Below, piece by piece: positions 16,817-21,913 of a stretch of 21,913 nucleotides of DNA. Source of the stretch: a virus; the IMG/VR virus record IMGVR_UViG_3300035698_007790, positions 1-21,913 of that record; one strand, written 5' to 3'. Each line of letters begins with the position of its first letter. The first letter of the stretch is position 1. Both the position numbers and the translations under genes were made by a program. A model generated the notes under the pieces. The model worked only from the letters and a program-made list of their open reading frames with translations. It did no database searches and was not told the origin of the DNA.

Positions 16817-16882
16817 TACATGGGCACCTTAAACCATTAAAATATATACACTTATATAAAATATGTATCAAATGCCCATGTA
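16817..16882. repeat. 10-bp inverted repeat around an AT-rich spacer
   Basis: TACATGGGCA (16817-16826) is exactly complementary in reverse to TGCCCATGTA (16873-16882). The 46 bases between them are almost all A and T, with TATATA stretches. It may mark an unwinding element or a protein site next to the DnaA boxes; a transcription role is also possible. Confidence 0.5.
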
Positions 16883-17187
16883 TATAAAATTCTGTATAAA
16901 GGCTTGAAAACGCTCACACAGAGAAAATTTAGCGGTGGCAAAAAAGGGGCAAAGTGGTGGACACCTACCATCAAATTTCCCATAACCTCTTACTCTATAA
17001 TCGTTTAAGTGCGCCCACCCTTGCCTCAGGAGCATGGACACATTGCCCCATGGCTTACGATTACTTATGCTACATACTGATTTTTATTAGTGCATAGCAC
17101 TGTACCAAACCAGACCCGAAACCAAACCCATATTCACTAGGTATAACCATTTAACTAAATAAAGAAAATAAACTAATCACAATACCC

Positions 17188-17282
17188 CTTGACAAACGAA
17201 CATATACTAATAACATCAAACAAACACTTGACAAACAAACATTAAACATATAAACTAATCTTAACAATTAAAACACTTGACA
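17188..17282 (+). promoter_or_regulatory. Repeated TTGACA boxes, rightward early promoter region
   Basis: CTTGACAAACGAACAT (17188) and CTTGACAAACAAACAT (17227) differ by one base, and a third CTTGACA follows at 17276. The middle box has TAAACT (4 of 6) after a 17-base spacer, so a promoter start near 17263, about 60 bases before the first small gene, is likely. The outer boxes have no good -10 and may be binding sites rather than promoters. Confidence 0.5.
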
Positions 17283-17325
17283 TCTAAACAAAACAAATCA
17301 ATACATCAACTAAAGGAACGATTAA

Positions 17326-17487
17326 ATGAATATAACAAATCAAGAAGTTTCAAATTATTTACAAAGTTGCCTCAATTACGATAAACATATGATAGAAAGT
17401 TTACATAAAGACTTTAAAATACTTATGCAGTCATTAAGTAAAGAGCAAGCCGAGGCCTGTATTAACCATAATCAACAACATGCCTGA
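17326..17487 (+). CDS. Small early protein (53 aa)
   Basis: A complete frame starts MNITNQEVSNYLQSCLNYD and ends EACINHNQQHA. AAAGGAA lies 9 bases before the ATG. It is predicted helical, with no membrane segment. It is the first gene after the early promoter region and overlaps the next start in ATGCCTGA. No family recognised. Confidence 0.6.
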   Translation: MNITNQEVSNYLQSCLNYDKHMIESLHKDFKILMQSLSKEQAEACINHNQQHA

Positions 17488-17626
17488 ATTATTTATTTTA
17501 ATATTTTTAATATTAACGATATCCGTATCCTTGTTTATCTGTAATTCACTAGAGAAGCTGTATAACACAAGACAAAGAAAAAATCAAGAATTAAAGCTAA
17601 ATATTGACCCAAAAGTTTGTTTATAA
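17480..17626 (+). CDS. Small membrane protein (48 aa)
   Basis: The product MPELFILIFLILTISVSLFI is one hydrophobic segment (about residues 3-21) followed by a basic, hydrophilic tail (YNTRQRKNQELKL). That is a single-pass inner-membrane protein with the tail probably in the cytoplasm. It begins inside the end of the previous gene (8-base overlap). Small membrane proteins of this type in early regions may change host transport or exclude other phages, but no function is shown. Confidence 0.6.
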   Translation: MPELFILIFLILTISVSLFICNSLEKLYNTRQRKNQELKLNIDPKVCL

Positions 17627-17640
17627 CAAAGGGGAATAAA

Positions 17641-17952
17641 ATGAAGACAATAAAAATAAACATTTATAAAATCAATGAGTTATCAAAAGCTATTGAAGAA
17701 TATCGAAATTAATTGGCTTGGGATTCGTTTTTTTAATGAGTATGGCATAGAGTTAAACGATTGATGGTCAGAATGACTGTCCTTTATAATAGAAACTATA
17801 ACATTTAATAAGGCAACAAAATCTTGTGATGAGTCACTTTTGGGAATAGCGAATAGAGTAGATATTTTAGTTGCAAATTGGAAGAAAGATTTAAAGTCTC
17901 AGAATAGTATATACAAGAGCATTTAGATTATACTGCCGATGGTAACGCATAA
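17641..17952 (+). pseudogene. Broken early gene, MKTIKI-type phage protein
   Basis: AAAGGGG lies before the ATG, and the first 23 residues read MKTIKINIYKINELSKAI, as in a common group of unnamed phage proteins, then TAA. Coding-like pieces continue: LAWDSFF in the same frame, NEYGIELND in another frame after a run of seven T, and YIQEHLDYTADGNA at the end. The total length, 312 bases, is a multiple of three although there are about nine internal stops. The group's proteins that I recall are longer, so deletions are likely. Function unknown. Confidence 0.5.
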
Positions 17953-17953
17953 A

Positions 17954-18117
17954 ATGAAAATAAAGTGTCAATAAAAACGTTTTTTAAAGAACAGAAAGGG
18001 TTACAAAGTATTTTTGCGTAAAGATATCGCAATTATTGAACCTGTAATGAGCGTTAAGAAGAGTTGTACAAGATTATTAACAATTTCAATTTAATAACGC
18101 ATAAACAGATAAAATGA
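17954..18117 (+). pseudogene. Broken small early gene
   Basis: The ATG follows the previous stop by one base. Coherent pieces are RKGYKVFLRKDIAIIEPV in the start frame (after an early TAA) and EELYKIINNFNLITHKQIK ending in TGA in another frame. The frame changes near 18048, where GTAATGAG would have to be read one base off. The end overlaps the next ATG as ATGA, as expected of an intact gene junction. No family recognised. Confidence 0.45.
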
Positions 18118-18325
18118 AAAACATTATAAGCATGTAAAGCAATCGCATTATTAAAGGAAGGTAAAAGTTTGCAATTGGAGCGACAACCGTACCGCGCAAG
18201 GATATCTCGCCACAAGTAAAGAAAATAACAGTATCGATAGGGAAGGCTGGTTATGACAAGCGCAATTAGTGCAGCGTTACATAAGTTGAAGGTGGATCGT
18301 ATTTGAAGAAGCCGGTTTCTGTTAA
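18114..18325 (+). pseudogene. Broken small early gene (about 70 codons)
   Basis: Four pieces in two alternating frames join into a sensible helical protein: CKAIALLKEGKSLQLERQPY (from 18133), SKENNSIDREGWL (from about 18215), AISAALHKLKVDRI (about 18259-18303) and FEEAGFC ending in TAA. Frame changes are needed near 18130, 18213, 18253 and 18303. The product would be a small DNA- or protein-binding type, but no family is recognised. Confidence 0.5.
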
Positions 18326-18348
18326 TAAAAAACCAAAGGGGAATAGAT

Positions 18349-18500
18349 ATGACAAGAAAAGAGAAGAAGGCAAAACGTAAATTATAGAACGGCTTACATT
18401 TTAAGATATTCGTAAAAGATTATATATTACAGAAAATTAAAAAGAACGTAAGTCAGTTACGTTAAAGGGAAGATATTTTGCAATTACACCAGATAGCTAG
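18349..18500 (+). pseudogene. Broken small basic early gene
   Basis: AAAGGGG precedes the ATG. The start frame gives MTRKEKKAKRKL, TAG, then NGLHFKIFVKDYILQKIK. Another frame from about 18438 gives KERKSVTLKGRYFAITPDS and TAG. The total is 152 bases, two over a multiple of three. One frame change and one in-frame stop are therefore needed to restore a basic protein of about 50 residues. Confidence 0.5.
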
Positions 18501-18518
18501 AAAACAACTACGCATAAA

Positions 18519-18668
18519 ATGAAGACAAAACTAACAAGCGAAAAGCATTTATGTAAATAAAAGAAATCAGGTTGCTGGATGTAGAGATTCAAACCTTAAT
18601 TTCTAAAAACTTGTGGTTATCCAGATGAACAGATACTAACAGAAATAAAAAAAGAGCAAGAATATTAA
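18519..18668 (+). pseudogene. Broken small early gene (50 codons)
   Basis: The start frame reads MKTKLTSEKHLC and then hits stops. YVNKRNQVAGCRDSNLNF is in the next frame (from 18550), and CGYPDEQILTEIKKEQEY ends the gene back in the start frame. Two compensating shifts would explain it, since 150 bases is a whole number of codons. The stop overlaps the next ATG as TAATG. Confidence 0.45.
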
Positions 18669-18776
18669 TGGAAAGTTCATATTTGGTCAGACTTATCGTA
18701 CAGATAGGCAATTATAGAATCGTTTTTTAACTCTAAAGGCAATCAGTTTTTCTGGGAAAGGCCTACCACCCCATAA
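18668..18776 (+). pseudogene. Broken small early gene with a shift in a T run
   Basis: MESSYLVRLIVQIGNYR reads in the start frame and ends at TAA after six T. One base over, the sequence continues FFNSKGNQFFWERPTTP and TAA. The whole gene is 109 bases, one more than a multiple of three, so a single one-base error in the T run (18723-18728) restores it. Confidence 0.5.
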
Positions 18777-18803
18777 AACAAGAATAGAACGAAAGAAATA
18801 AAA

Positions 18804-18950
18804 TTGTACATACTCGGCAATCAGAGTTTTATAGGATTAGAGCGTTTCAAAAACATTACACTCCAGAATCTATTCATTAACAAAGGTAACTACAAAGAAA
18901 TTGATAGCTACACGCTAAGAACCGAAGACTTTATCAATAAAGGGGCATAA
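18804..18950 (+). CDS. Small early protein, possible TTG start (48 aa)
   Basis: An uninterrupted frame of 49 codons reads YILGNQSFIGLERFKNITL to TLRTEDFINKGA and TAA. The start is uncertain: ATAAAATTG takes the place where sibling genes have ATAAAATG, so TTG may be the start or a changed ATG. The last codons (AATAAAGGGGCA) are also the ribosome-binding site of the next gene. Function unknown. Confidence 0.45.
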   Translation: MYILGNQSFIGLERFKNITLQNLFINKGNYKEIDSYTLRTEDFINKGA

Positions 18951-18951
18951 A

Positions 18952-19102
18952 ATGAAATATCATACAATTAGATTCAATAAAAGAGCGAATGGTACTTTTG
19001 CAATTTATGAACATGGAACTGGTGAAAAGATAGCGATGTTAAAAGATGGCTTGAGATAGCGATTATCTAGGCGCGCCATTTTTCACATCAACAAAGGGAT
19101 AA
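18952..19102 (+). pseudogene. Broken small early gene, 35-codon frame plus lost end
   Basis: The start frame gives MKYHTIRFNKRANGTFAIYE and ends KDGLR with TAG at 19057. In the next frame, from 19055, DSDYLGAPFFTSTKG runs to a double TAA. A one-base difference near 19054 would join them. The 35-residue product could still be made. No family recognised. Confidence 0.45.
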
Positions 19103-19106
19103 TAAT

Positions 19107-19233
19107 ATGAATATCTTAAAAAGAGGTTTTTTTAACGAAATTGAGATGGTTATAAATACCCCAACCCACAAAACCAACAATAACCGTTGAAAACATTATA
19201 TTAACGCGTGATGAATTTTCACAAACCAAATAA
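19107..19233 (+). pseudogene. Broken small early gene
   Basis: AAAGGGA precedes the ATG. MNILKRGFFNEIEMVINTPT is in the start frame. Another frame gives KPTITVENIILTRDEFSQTK and TAA, one base before the next ATG. The frame changes near 19160 (127 bases, one over a multiple of three). Function unknown. Confidence 0.45.
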
Positions 19234-19234
19234 A

Positions 19235-19424
19235 ATGAAAACAACACTAAATAAAATCCTAGAATCTCATAAAAAATGGTTGAATAGTGAAGATAGGGCA
19301 GACCGCAAATCTTCGCAAGGCATACCTTAGTGATGCAGACCTTAGGCATGCAACCCTTATTGGTGCAGACCTTAGTTATGTAATCCTAGAAGATCATAAT
19401 ATAATTACTAACAAAGGGGCATAA
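19235..19424 (+). pseudogene. Pentapeptide-repeat protein gene, frameshifted
   Basis: The start frame gives MKTTLNKILESHKKWLNSED, the usual lead of small phage pentapeptide-repeat proteins, then RADR. From about 19311 another frame reads ANLRK, AYLSD, ADLRH, ATLIG, ADLSY, VILED, a clear A(D/N)Lxx repeat, and ends NKGA and TAA. Repeat spacing fits a loss of 8 bases after GACC. Intact members fold as right-handed quadrilateral beta helices. The last codons contain the AAAGGGG site of the next gene. Confidence 0.75.
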
Positions 19425-19425
19425 C

Positions 19426-19550
19426 ATGAGCATAGCGCAATGCATAAGATGTAAAGATACCGACAATCAAGTATATGAGGACGTTGTGATAAATGTATTG
19501 AAGAACTAGTTAATGAAGAGGGTGAACCAATAAAGGGGCTAAAAAAATGA
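19426..19550 (+). pseudogene. Zinc-ribbon protein gene, frameshifted
   Basis: The start frame gives MSIAQCIRCKDTDNQVYED with the first CxxC. One frame over, CDKCIEELVNEEGEPIKG gives the second CxxC and the end. A single missing T in GACGTTGTG (near 19483) joins both into a 41-residue zinc ribbon with two CxxC pairs. It overlaps the next ATG in ATGA. Confidence 0.65.
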
Positions 19551-19646
19551 ATTGAAAAGACAACCTTCAACTTGAGACGAGTTTAAAAGATGTTAAAAGA
19601 GTATTCAGCAGACTATTATATTTCAAGTTTGGGTTGGAATGACTAA
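19547..19646 (+). pseudogene. Broken small early gene
   Basis: AAAGGGG precedes the ATG, but the third codon is TGA. KDNLQLETSLKDVKR continues in that frame, while MLKEYSADYYISSLGWND and TAA read in another. The end overlaps the HNH gene start. One stop and one frame change separate it from an intact ~33-residue protein. Function unknown. Confidence 0.4.
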
Positions 19647-19927
19647 ATTCAAGAAGGGGAATATCCCGCATAATAAGGGTATAAAAAAGCTGTAAGCTGA
19701 CATATTTCACACCAGAGAATAATGGTGAAAAACATGGAAGGGTGGCGTCCAGGTTATGGAAAAAGACTGCGTGTGGTTCAAAAAAGCGTAAGCCTAGAGC
19801 AATTTGTTTAATGGCATTATACCGGATGGTTTGGCATAAGGACGGCGATAAGCATAACGATAATCTTGAAATAGTAACAAGGTCACAAATGATGAAAAGA
19901 AATTCGGAGAATAAAAACATGAAATAA
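19639..19927 (+). pseudogene. HNH endonuclease gene with several indels
   Basis: The start reads MTKFKKGNIPHNKGIKK, the usual FxxGxxPxNKG lead of phage HNH enzymes. Another frame from 19700 reads YFTPENNGEKHGRVASRLWK to KPRAIC. A third, at 19807, gives FNGIIPDGL. Back in the second frame is HKDGDKHNDNLEIVTRSQ, the HxDGDKxN active-site region, to TAA. In intact relatives IPDG is followed by HHxDG, and two or three residues lie between HND and NLE. An in-frame 9-base loss is therefore also likely. The GTG-initiated 61-codon frame at 19742 is only a fragment of this gene. Confidence 0.7.
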
Positions 19928-20093
19928 GTATCACCTGGAACAATGTAGACAGTGCATTAACAGTATCTGAGGTTTTAGACTCATTAAAGAGCAACCATGA
20001 TGCAAACGTAGGAATTAAGTAATTCAATTAGATGAAGTAGTAAACATTGCCCAAAGGGAAAAAGATAATGAATTATTTAAGCGTTTCCAGTAA
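19919..20093 (+). pseudogene. Broken small early gene (about 58 codons)
   Basis: ATG AAA TAA opens it, within the end of the HNH gene. One base over, SITWNNVDSALTVSEVLDSL runs to HDANVGIK, and another frame gives VIQLDEVVNIAQREKDNELF to TAA at 20091. Two small indels (near 19925 and 20019) restore a helical protein. No family recognised. Confidence 0.45.
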
Positions 20094-20150
20094 CATCAAA
20101 AAATAACATTTCTAAAAACATCATTAAAATATTAAGTGAGGATAAATAGA

Positions 20151-20363
20151 ATGTTAAATAAGACAATCATATGCATTATGGTTAGCGAGTATGCAGTTAA
20201 AAGTGTTGCAGTTAGACTCTAATCAGTAAAAAGCGAAGTTAGCTGGTGGTTTAATAGAATTAAAGGAAATAGTGATAGGTGTTATACCGTTGAGAGTGCG
20301 GACGATTTAAACATCCTCAAAATTCGTCCAAGAGTATATAAGATAAATGTTCCAGATATATAG
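20151..20363 (+). pseudogene. Small early gene with one in-frame TAA
   Basis: The reading frame runs 71 codons, MLNKTIICIMVSEYAVKSVA to RPRVYKINVPDI and TAG, with a single TAA at codon 24 (20220-20222) and no frame change. It is either a nonsense or deletion mutant or, less likely, a leaky stop. AGTGAGGAT lies before the ATG. Function unknown. Confidence 0.45.
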
Positions 20364-20370
20364 GAGGTTT

Positions 20371-20454
20371 AAATCAGTTATTAAAATCATTTGGCTATTT
20401 AAAGAAACCAAAATCAGAACATCAACGAGGCGGGCAGATTATGAGTATAATTAA
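20371..20454 (+). pseudogene. Coding remnant without a start codon
   Basis: TAGGAGG at 20361-20367 is a strong ribosome-binding site, but no start codon follows at the right distance. The frame KSVIKIIWLFKETKIRTSTR then runs to TAA at 20452. An ATG may have been lost between GTTTA and AATCAG. The other frame, which joins the next gene, is equally open, so the assignment is uncertain. Confidence 0.3.
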
Positions 20455-20629
20455 TTTTTTTATGTGTGATGCGCATAAAAGTAATCCAAAAGACTTTGAA
20501 GAATACGAAAAGTGCATGGAAGATAATCCTTGTATCCTCGACGACGATTTCACAAGTGACTGGATTTGCAATTTAGAAGTTGATGAGTGGATACAGTTCG
20601 CCGAGGATTATGCAAAGAAGAAAGCATGA
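20441..20629 (+). CDS. Small acidic protein (62 aa)
   Basis: Complete frame MSIINFFMCDAHKSNPKDFE to WIQFAEDYAKKKA, rich in Asp/Glu, with Cys at 9, 26, 32 and 44. Its start has only GGCGGG upstream. It ends in ATGA overlapping the next gene. No family recognised. It is the first of four consecutive intact genes after the damaged stretch. Confidence 0.6.
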   Translation: MSIINFFMCDAHKSNPKDFEEYEKCMEDNPCILDDDFTSDWICNLEVDEWIQFAEDYAKKKA

Positions 20630-20715
20630 ATTTTTTCATATGTGTAGGCTTTATATTTCAATTTACAGCTTATTTCATGTTATTTCTAATAATAATCAAT
20701 AAAAAGGAGAATTAA
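20626..20715 (+). CDS. Very small membrane protein (29 aa)
   Basis: The product MNFFICVGFIFQFTAYFMLF is almost entirely hydrophobic, with a basic end NKKEN. Its ATG overlaps the previous stop (ATGA) and its end holds AAAAAGGAG, the site of the following secreted-protein gene. A single-pass inner-membrane peptide beside an exported coiled-coil protein could belong to lysis or superinfection exclusion, but this is inference. Confidence 0.5.
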   Translation: MNFFICVGFIFQFTAYFMLFLIIINKKEN

Positions 20716-20717
20716 AA

Positions 20718-21029
20718 ATGAAAACCTTATTAATCCTATTACTGTTAAGTACATCATCAATAGCAAGTGAAGTTGATAAAGACAGGTCATATTATATTAG
20801 TGGCCAGATAAACCAAGACTCTGAGACATTAATATCAAATAAACCTAGTCGTTACGCAGTTGTTAAGCGTGATGAGCTTATAAAAAAAGACATGATCATC
20901 GAGGAGCAGAAGCAAGTCATTGCTTTGTTTGAAGATTACATCAAAAGGAATGAAGAGTTAATGAAGAATGTCGAATCCTTATTAAAACAAGATGATGTAA
21001 TCGTAACTACATCGTGGGGTGAAGAGTGA
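20718..21029 (+). CDS. Exported coiled-coil protein (103 aa)
   Basis: MKTLLILLLLSTSSIAS is a clear signal peptide with likely cleavage after Ala16 or Ser17; there is no lipobox cysteine. The mature part has a short polar stretch, then a Glu/Lys-rich coiled coil at about 50-92 (IIEEQKQVIALFEDYIKR) and ends DDVIVTTSWGEE. A soluble periplasmic helical protein next to a membrane peptide resembles spanin or exclusion proteins in form, yet it has no Rz-type transmembrane anchor. RBS AAAAAGGAG at correct distance. Confidence 0.65.
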   Translation: MKTLLILLLLSTSSIASEVDKDRSYYISGQINQDSETLISNKPSRYAVVKRDELIKKDMIIEEQKQVIALFEDYIKRNEELMKNVESLLKQDDVIVTTSWGEE

Positions 21030-21094
21030 GAGAAATAGGGAAATCCATAGAAACAGCTTGTCGGAAACACCCACGAAAACCTAATGGAGGAATA

Positions 21095-21403
21095 ATGAGC
21101 ATAGAAAATCTTCAAAAGGAATATGAAAAGAGATTAAAGGTACAAAGTAATCGAGGTGGCTTTAAGGAGAGTAAGTTTCTTTTCAACATTGGTCATGACA
21201 AGACAATGGGTCAGAATTTCCGACCTTATAAGCAAGCCCGACGAGTGACTCAATTGGATATTAAGACAAATGAAATTATAGCTATTTTTGATTCCGTAAA
21301 CCTTGCGGCTCATAATACAGGTTTCTCTACGTCTGGAATATCGCGTTGTGCTTTAGGTAAGATCAAAACATCAATGGGCTATAAATGGTCGTATGATTAT
21401 TAA
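21095..21403 (+). CDS. Stand-alone NUMOD1-type DNA-binding protein (102 aa)
   Basis: I chose the ATG at 21095 because GGAGGAATA precedes it; a GTG at 21026 would add 23 residues overlapping the previous gene. Residues 51-100, VTQLDIKTNEIIAIFDSVNL, AAHNTGF, GISRCALGK and MGYKWSYD, form a NUMOD1 unit as in the HNH protein at 9386-10015. The first 50 residues (GGFKESKFLFNIGHDKTMGQ) are not a nuclease domain that I recognise. It could be a binding module left from a homing endonuclease or a specific regulator. Confidence 0.7.
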   Translation: MSIENLQKEYEKRLKVQSNRGGFKESKFLFNIGHDKTMGQNFRPYKQARRVTQLDIKTNEIIAIFDSVNLAAHNTGFSTSGISRCALGKIKTSMGYKWSYDY

Positions 21404-21413
21404 GGGGGAATAG

Positions 21414-21586
21414 ATGAAAACAAATTACAACATATTAGGATCGGTAGAAGCTGTTCAGTACTTATGCGTATATGGAGAACTGTTAATCAATGGATTATAT
21501 TACACAGGCTAACAGTATATAAAAATGCCAGCAATGAACAAAACCAGGGCGTTATTTATGCAACCAAGAAAGTGAGGTTCAAATGA
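21414..21586 (+). pseudogene. Small early gene with one frameshift
   Basis: AAGGGGG lies before the ATG. MKTNYNILGSVEAVQYLCVY to LYYTG reads to TAA at 21510. One frame over, LTVYKNASNEQNQGVIYATK runs to a TGA that overlaps the next ATG. The total is 173 bases, so one base is missing near 21507. It lies outside the main damaged stretch, between intact genes. No family recognised. Confidence 0.45.
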
Positions 21587-21913
21587 AAACAGGAGACATA
21601 GTAAAAATTAGAAGTTGGGAAGCAATGCAGCGTGAGAATGGTTTAACTAAAAATGGGGATTTAGAAGTAGGTAATGCAATAATCCTTAGAGATATGCGAA
21701 AATATTGTGGTAACAGTTATAATATTAGAGGAAACATAGGCGGGGTATATAAACAATATCTCTTAGATGATTGTACTGGATATAGTTGGACGGAAGACAT
21801 GTTTGAGCCAAACTTCCAGTACGGCGAAATGATTGAAGTTCGTGACACCATCGACCAACCATGGCAAGAAAGAATCTTTGTTGGCTACATCGATGGGGCT
21901 AAACATCCTTTCA
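21583..21913 (+). CDS. Phage two-domain protein, C-terminus beyond the window
   Basis: At least 110 residues are visible without interruption. The first part, MKTGDIVKIRSWEAMQRENG, then a WTEDMF segment near residue 74, looks like a small beta-barrel-type domain. The second, GEMIEVRDTIDQPWQERIFV then GYIDGAKHPF, is a known pattern in unnamed phage proteins (mIEV, Trp, RxFVGYxDGxxHPF). It begins in the ATGA overlap of the previous gene. Function not known to me. Confidence 0.65.
   Translation, partial: MKTGDIVKIRSWEAMQRENGLTKNGDLEVGNAIILRDMRKYCGNSYNIRGNIGGVYKQYLLDDCTGYSWTEDMFEPNFQYGEMIEVRDTIDQPWQERIFVGYIDGAKHPF

Larger units (their letters stand above)
16252..17325. other. Non-coding divergent control region
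   Basis: About 1.07 kb separates the leftward late operon from the rightward early genes, and no convincing gene was found in it. It holds the leftward promoter next to terS, a C/G-rich patch with two mutually exclusive stems near 16388-16438, DnaA boxes and GTTAAC repeats, a 10-bp inverted repeat around an AT-rich stretch, and repeated TTGACA boxes at the right edge. Such a layout suits a replication origin combined with the early/late transcription switch. Confidence 0.65.

Noticed and set aside
19116-19349. Minus-strand 77-codon frame across the zinc-ribbon and pentapeptide region
   Set aside because: Antisense to recognisable plus-strand coding pieces, with no start signal.
19567-20027. 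Minus-strand frames of 117 and 77 codons
   Set aside because: They are antisense to the HNH gene and its neighbours and show no protein pattern of their own.
17641-20363. Reassigned stop codons in the early genes
   Set aside because: Stops of all three kinds occur in the start frames, many breaks need frame changes, and the long late genes end normally at single standard stops with no internal ones.
17641-20363. Programmed frameshifting or translational bypass as a general rule for these genes
   Set aside because: The breaks share no common slippery motif, stem or spacing, vary in size, and several genes need three or four of them.
1-21913. CRISPR array, tRNA or rRNA genes, insertion sequences
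   Set aside because: No regularly spaced repeats, no cloverleaf-type segments and no transposase or terminal inverted repeats were seen on reading through; a short tRNA could still be missed without a covariance search.

Overview
The window looks like part of an AT-rich tailed-phage genome of the short-tailed (podovirus) type. The evidence is a long, gap-free, leftward block of virion genes: terminase subunits, a P22-type portal, scaffold, an N4-gp56-family major capsid protein, an adaptor, a P22 gp10-like tail protein, and large glycine/alanine-rich ejection-type proteins. Shine-Dalgarno sites of the AGGAG type, sigma-70-like promoters and DnaA-box matches point to a bacterial host, probably Gram-negative. 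The host species cannot be read from the sequence. No integrase, repressor, polymerase or tRNA gene was seen.

Layout. Positions 1-16251, all minus strand, hold the late operon read right to left: terS, terL, portal, a small protein, scaffold, major capsid, an inserted HNH endonuclease, two surface/decoration-type proteins, a coiled-coil protein, adaptor, transglycosylase, collar-type fibre protein, gp10-like tail protein, a small protein, three internal/ejection-type proteins and the start of another structural gene. Good leftward promoters lie just upstream of terS and portal. Positions 16252-17325 form a non-coding divergent control region with two perfect DnaA boxes 20 bp apart, GTTAAC-type repeats, AT-rich tracts, a 10-bp inverted repeat, and repeated TTGACA boxes facing right. 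Positions 17326-21913, plus strand, hold many very short, tightly packed, translationally coupled genes typical of a phage early region.

Three things stand out. First, most of the small genes between 17641 and 20363 are broken by small indels, although their start codons, ribosome-binding sites and start/stop overlaps are intact. Recognisable casualties are a pentapeptide-repeat protein, a zinc-ribbon protein and an HNH endonuclease. The 16 kb late block shows no such damage. This is either a local consensus-quality problem or a recent burst of decay. Second, the HNH gene behind the capsid gene has its ribosome-binding site inside a strong hairpin, and a sigma-70-like promoter sits within that hairpin so that its transcripts would start in the loop and lack the blocking arm. 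This resembles the logic known for T4 homing endonuclease genes. Third, two parS-like palindromes lie inside late genes. With the DnaA-box region, they raise the question of a plasmid-like stage for this phage.
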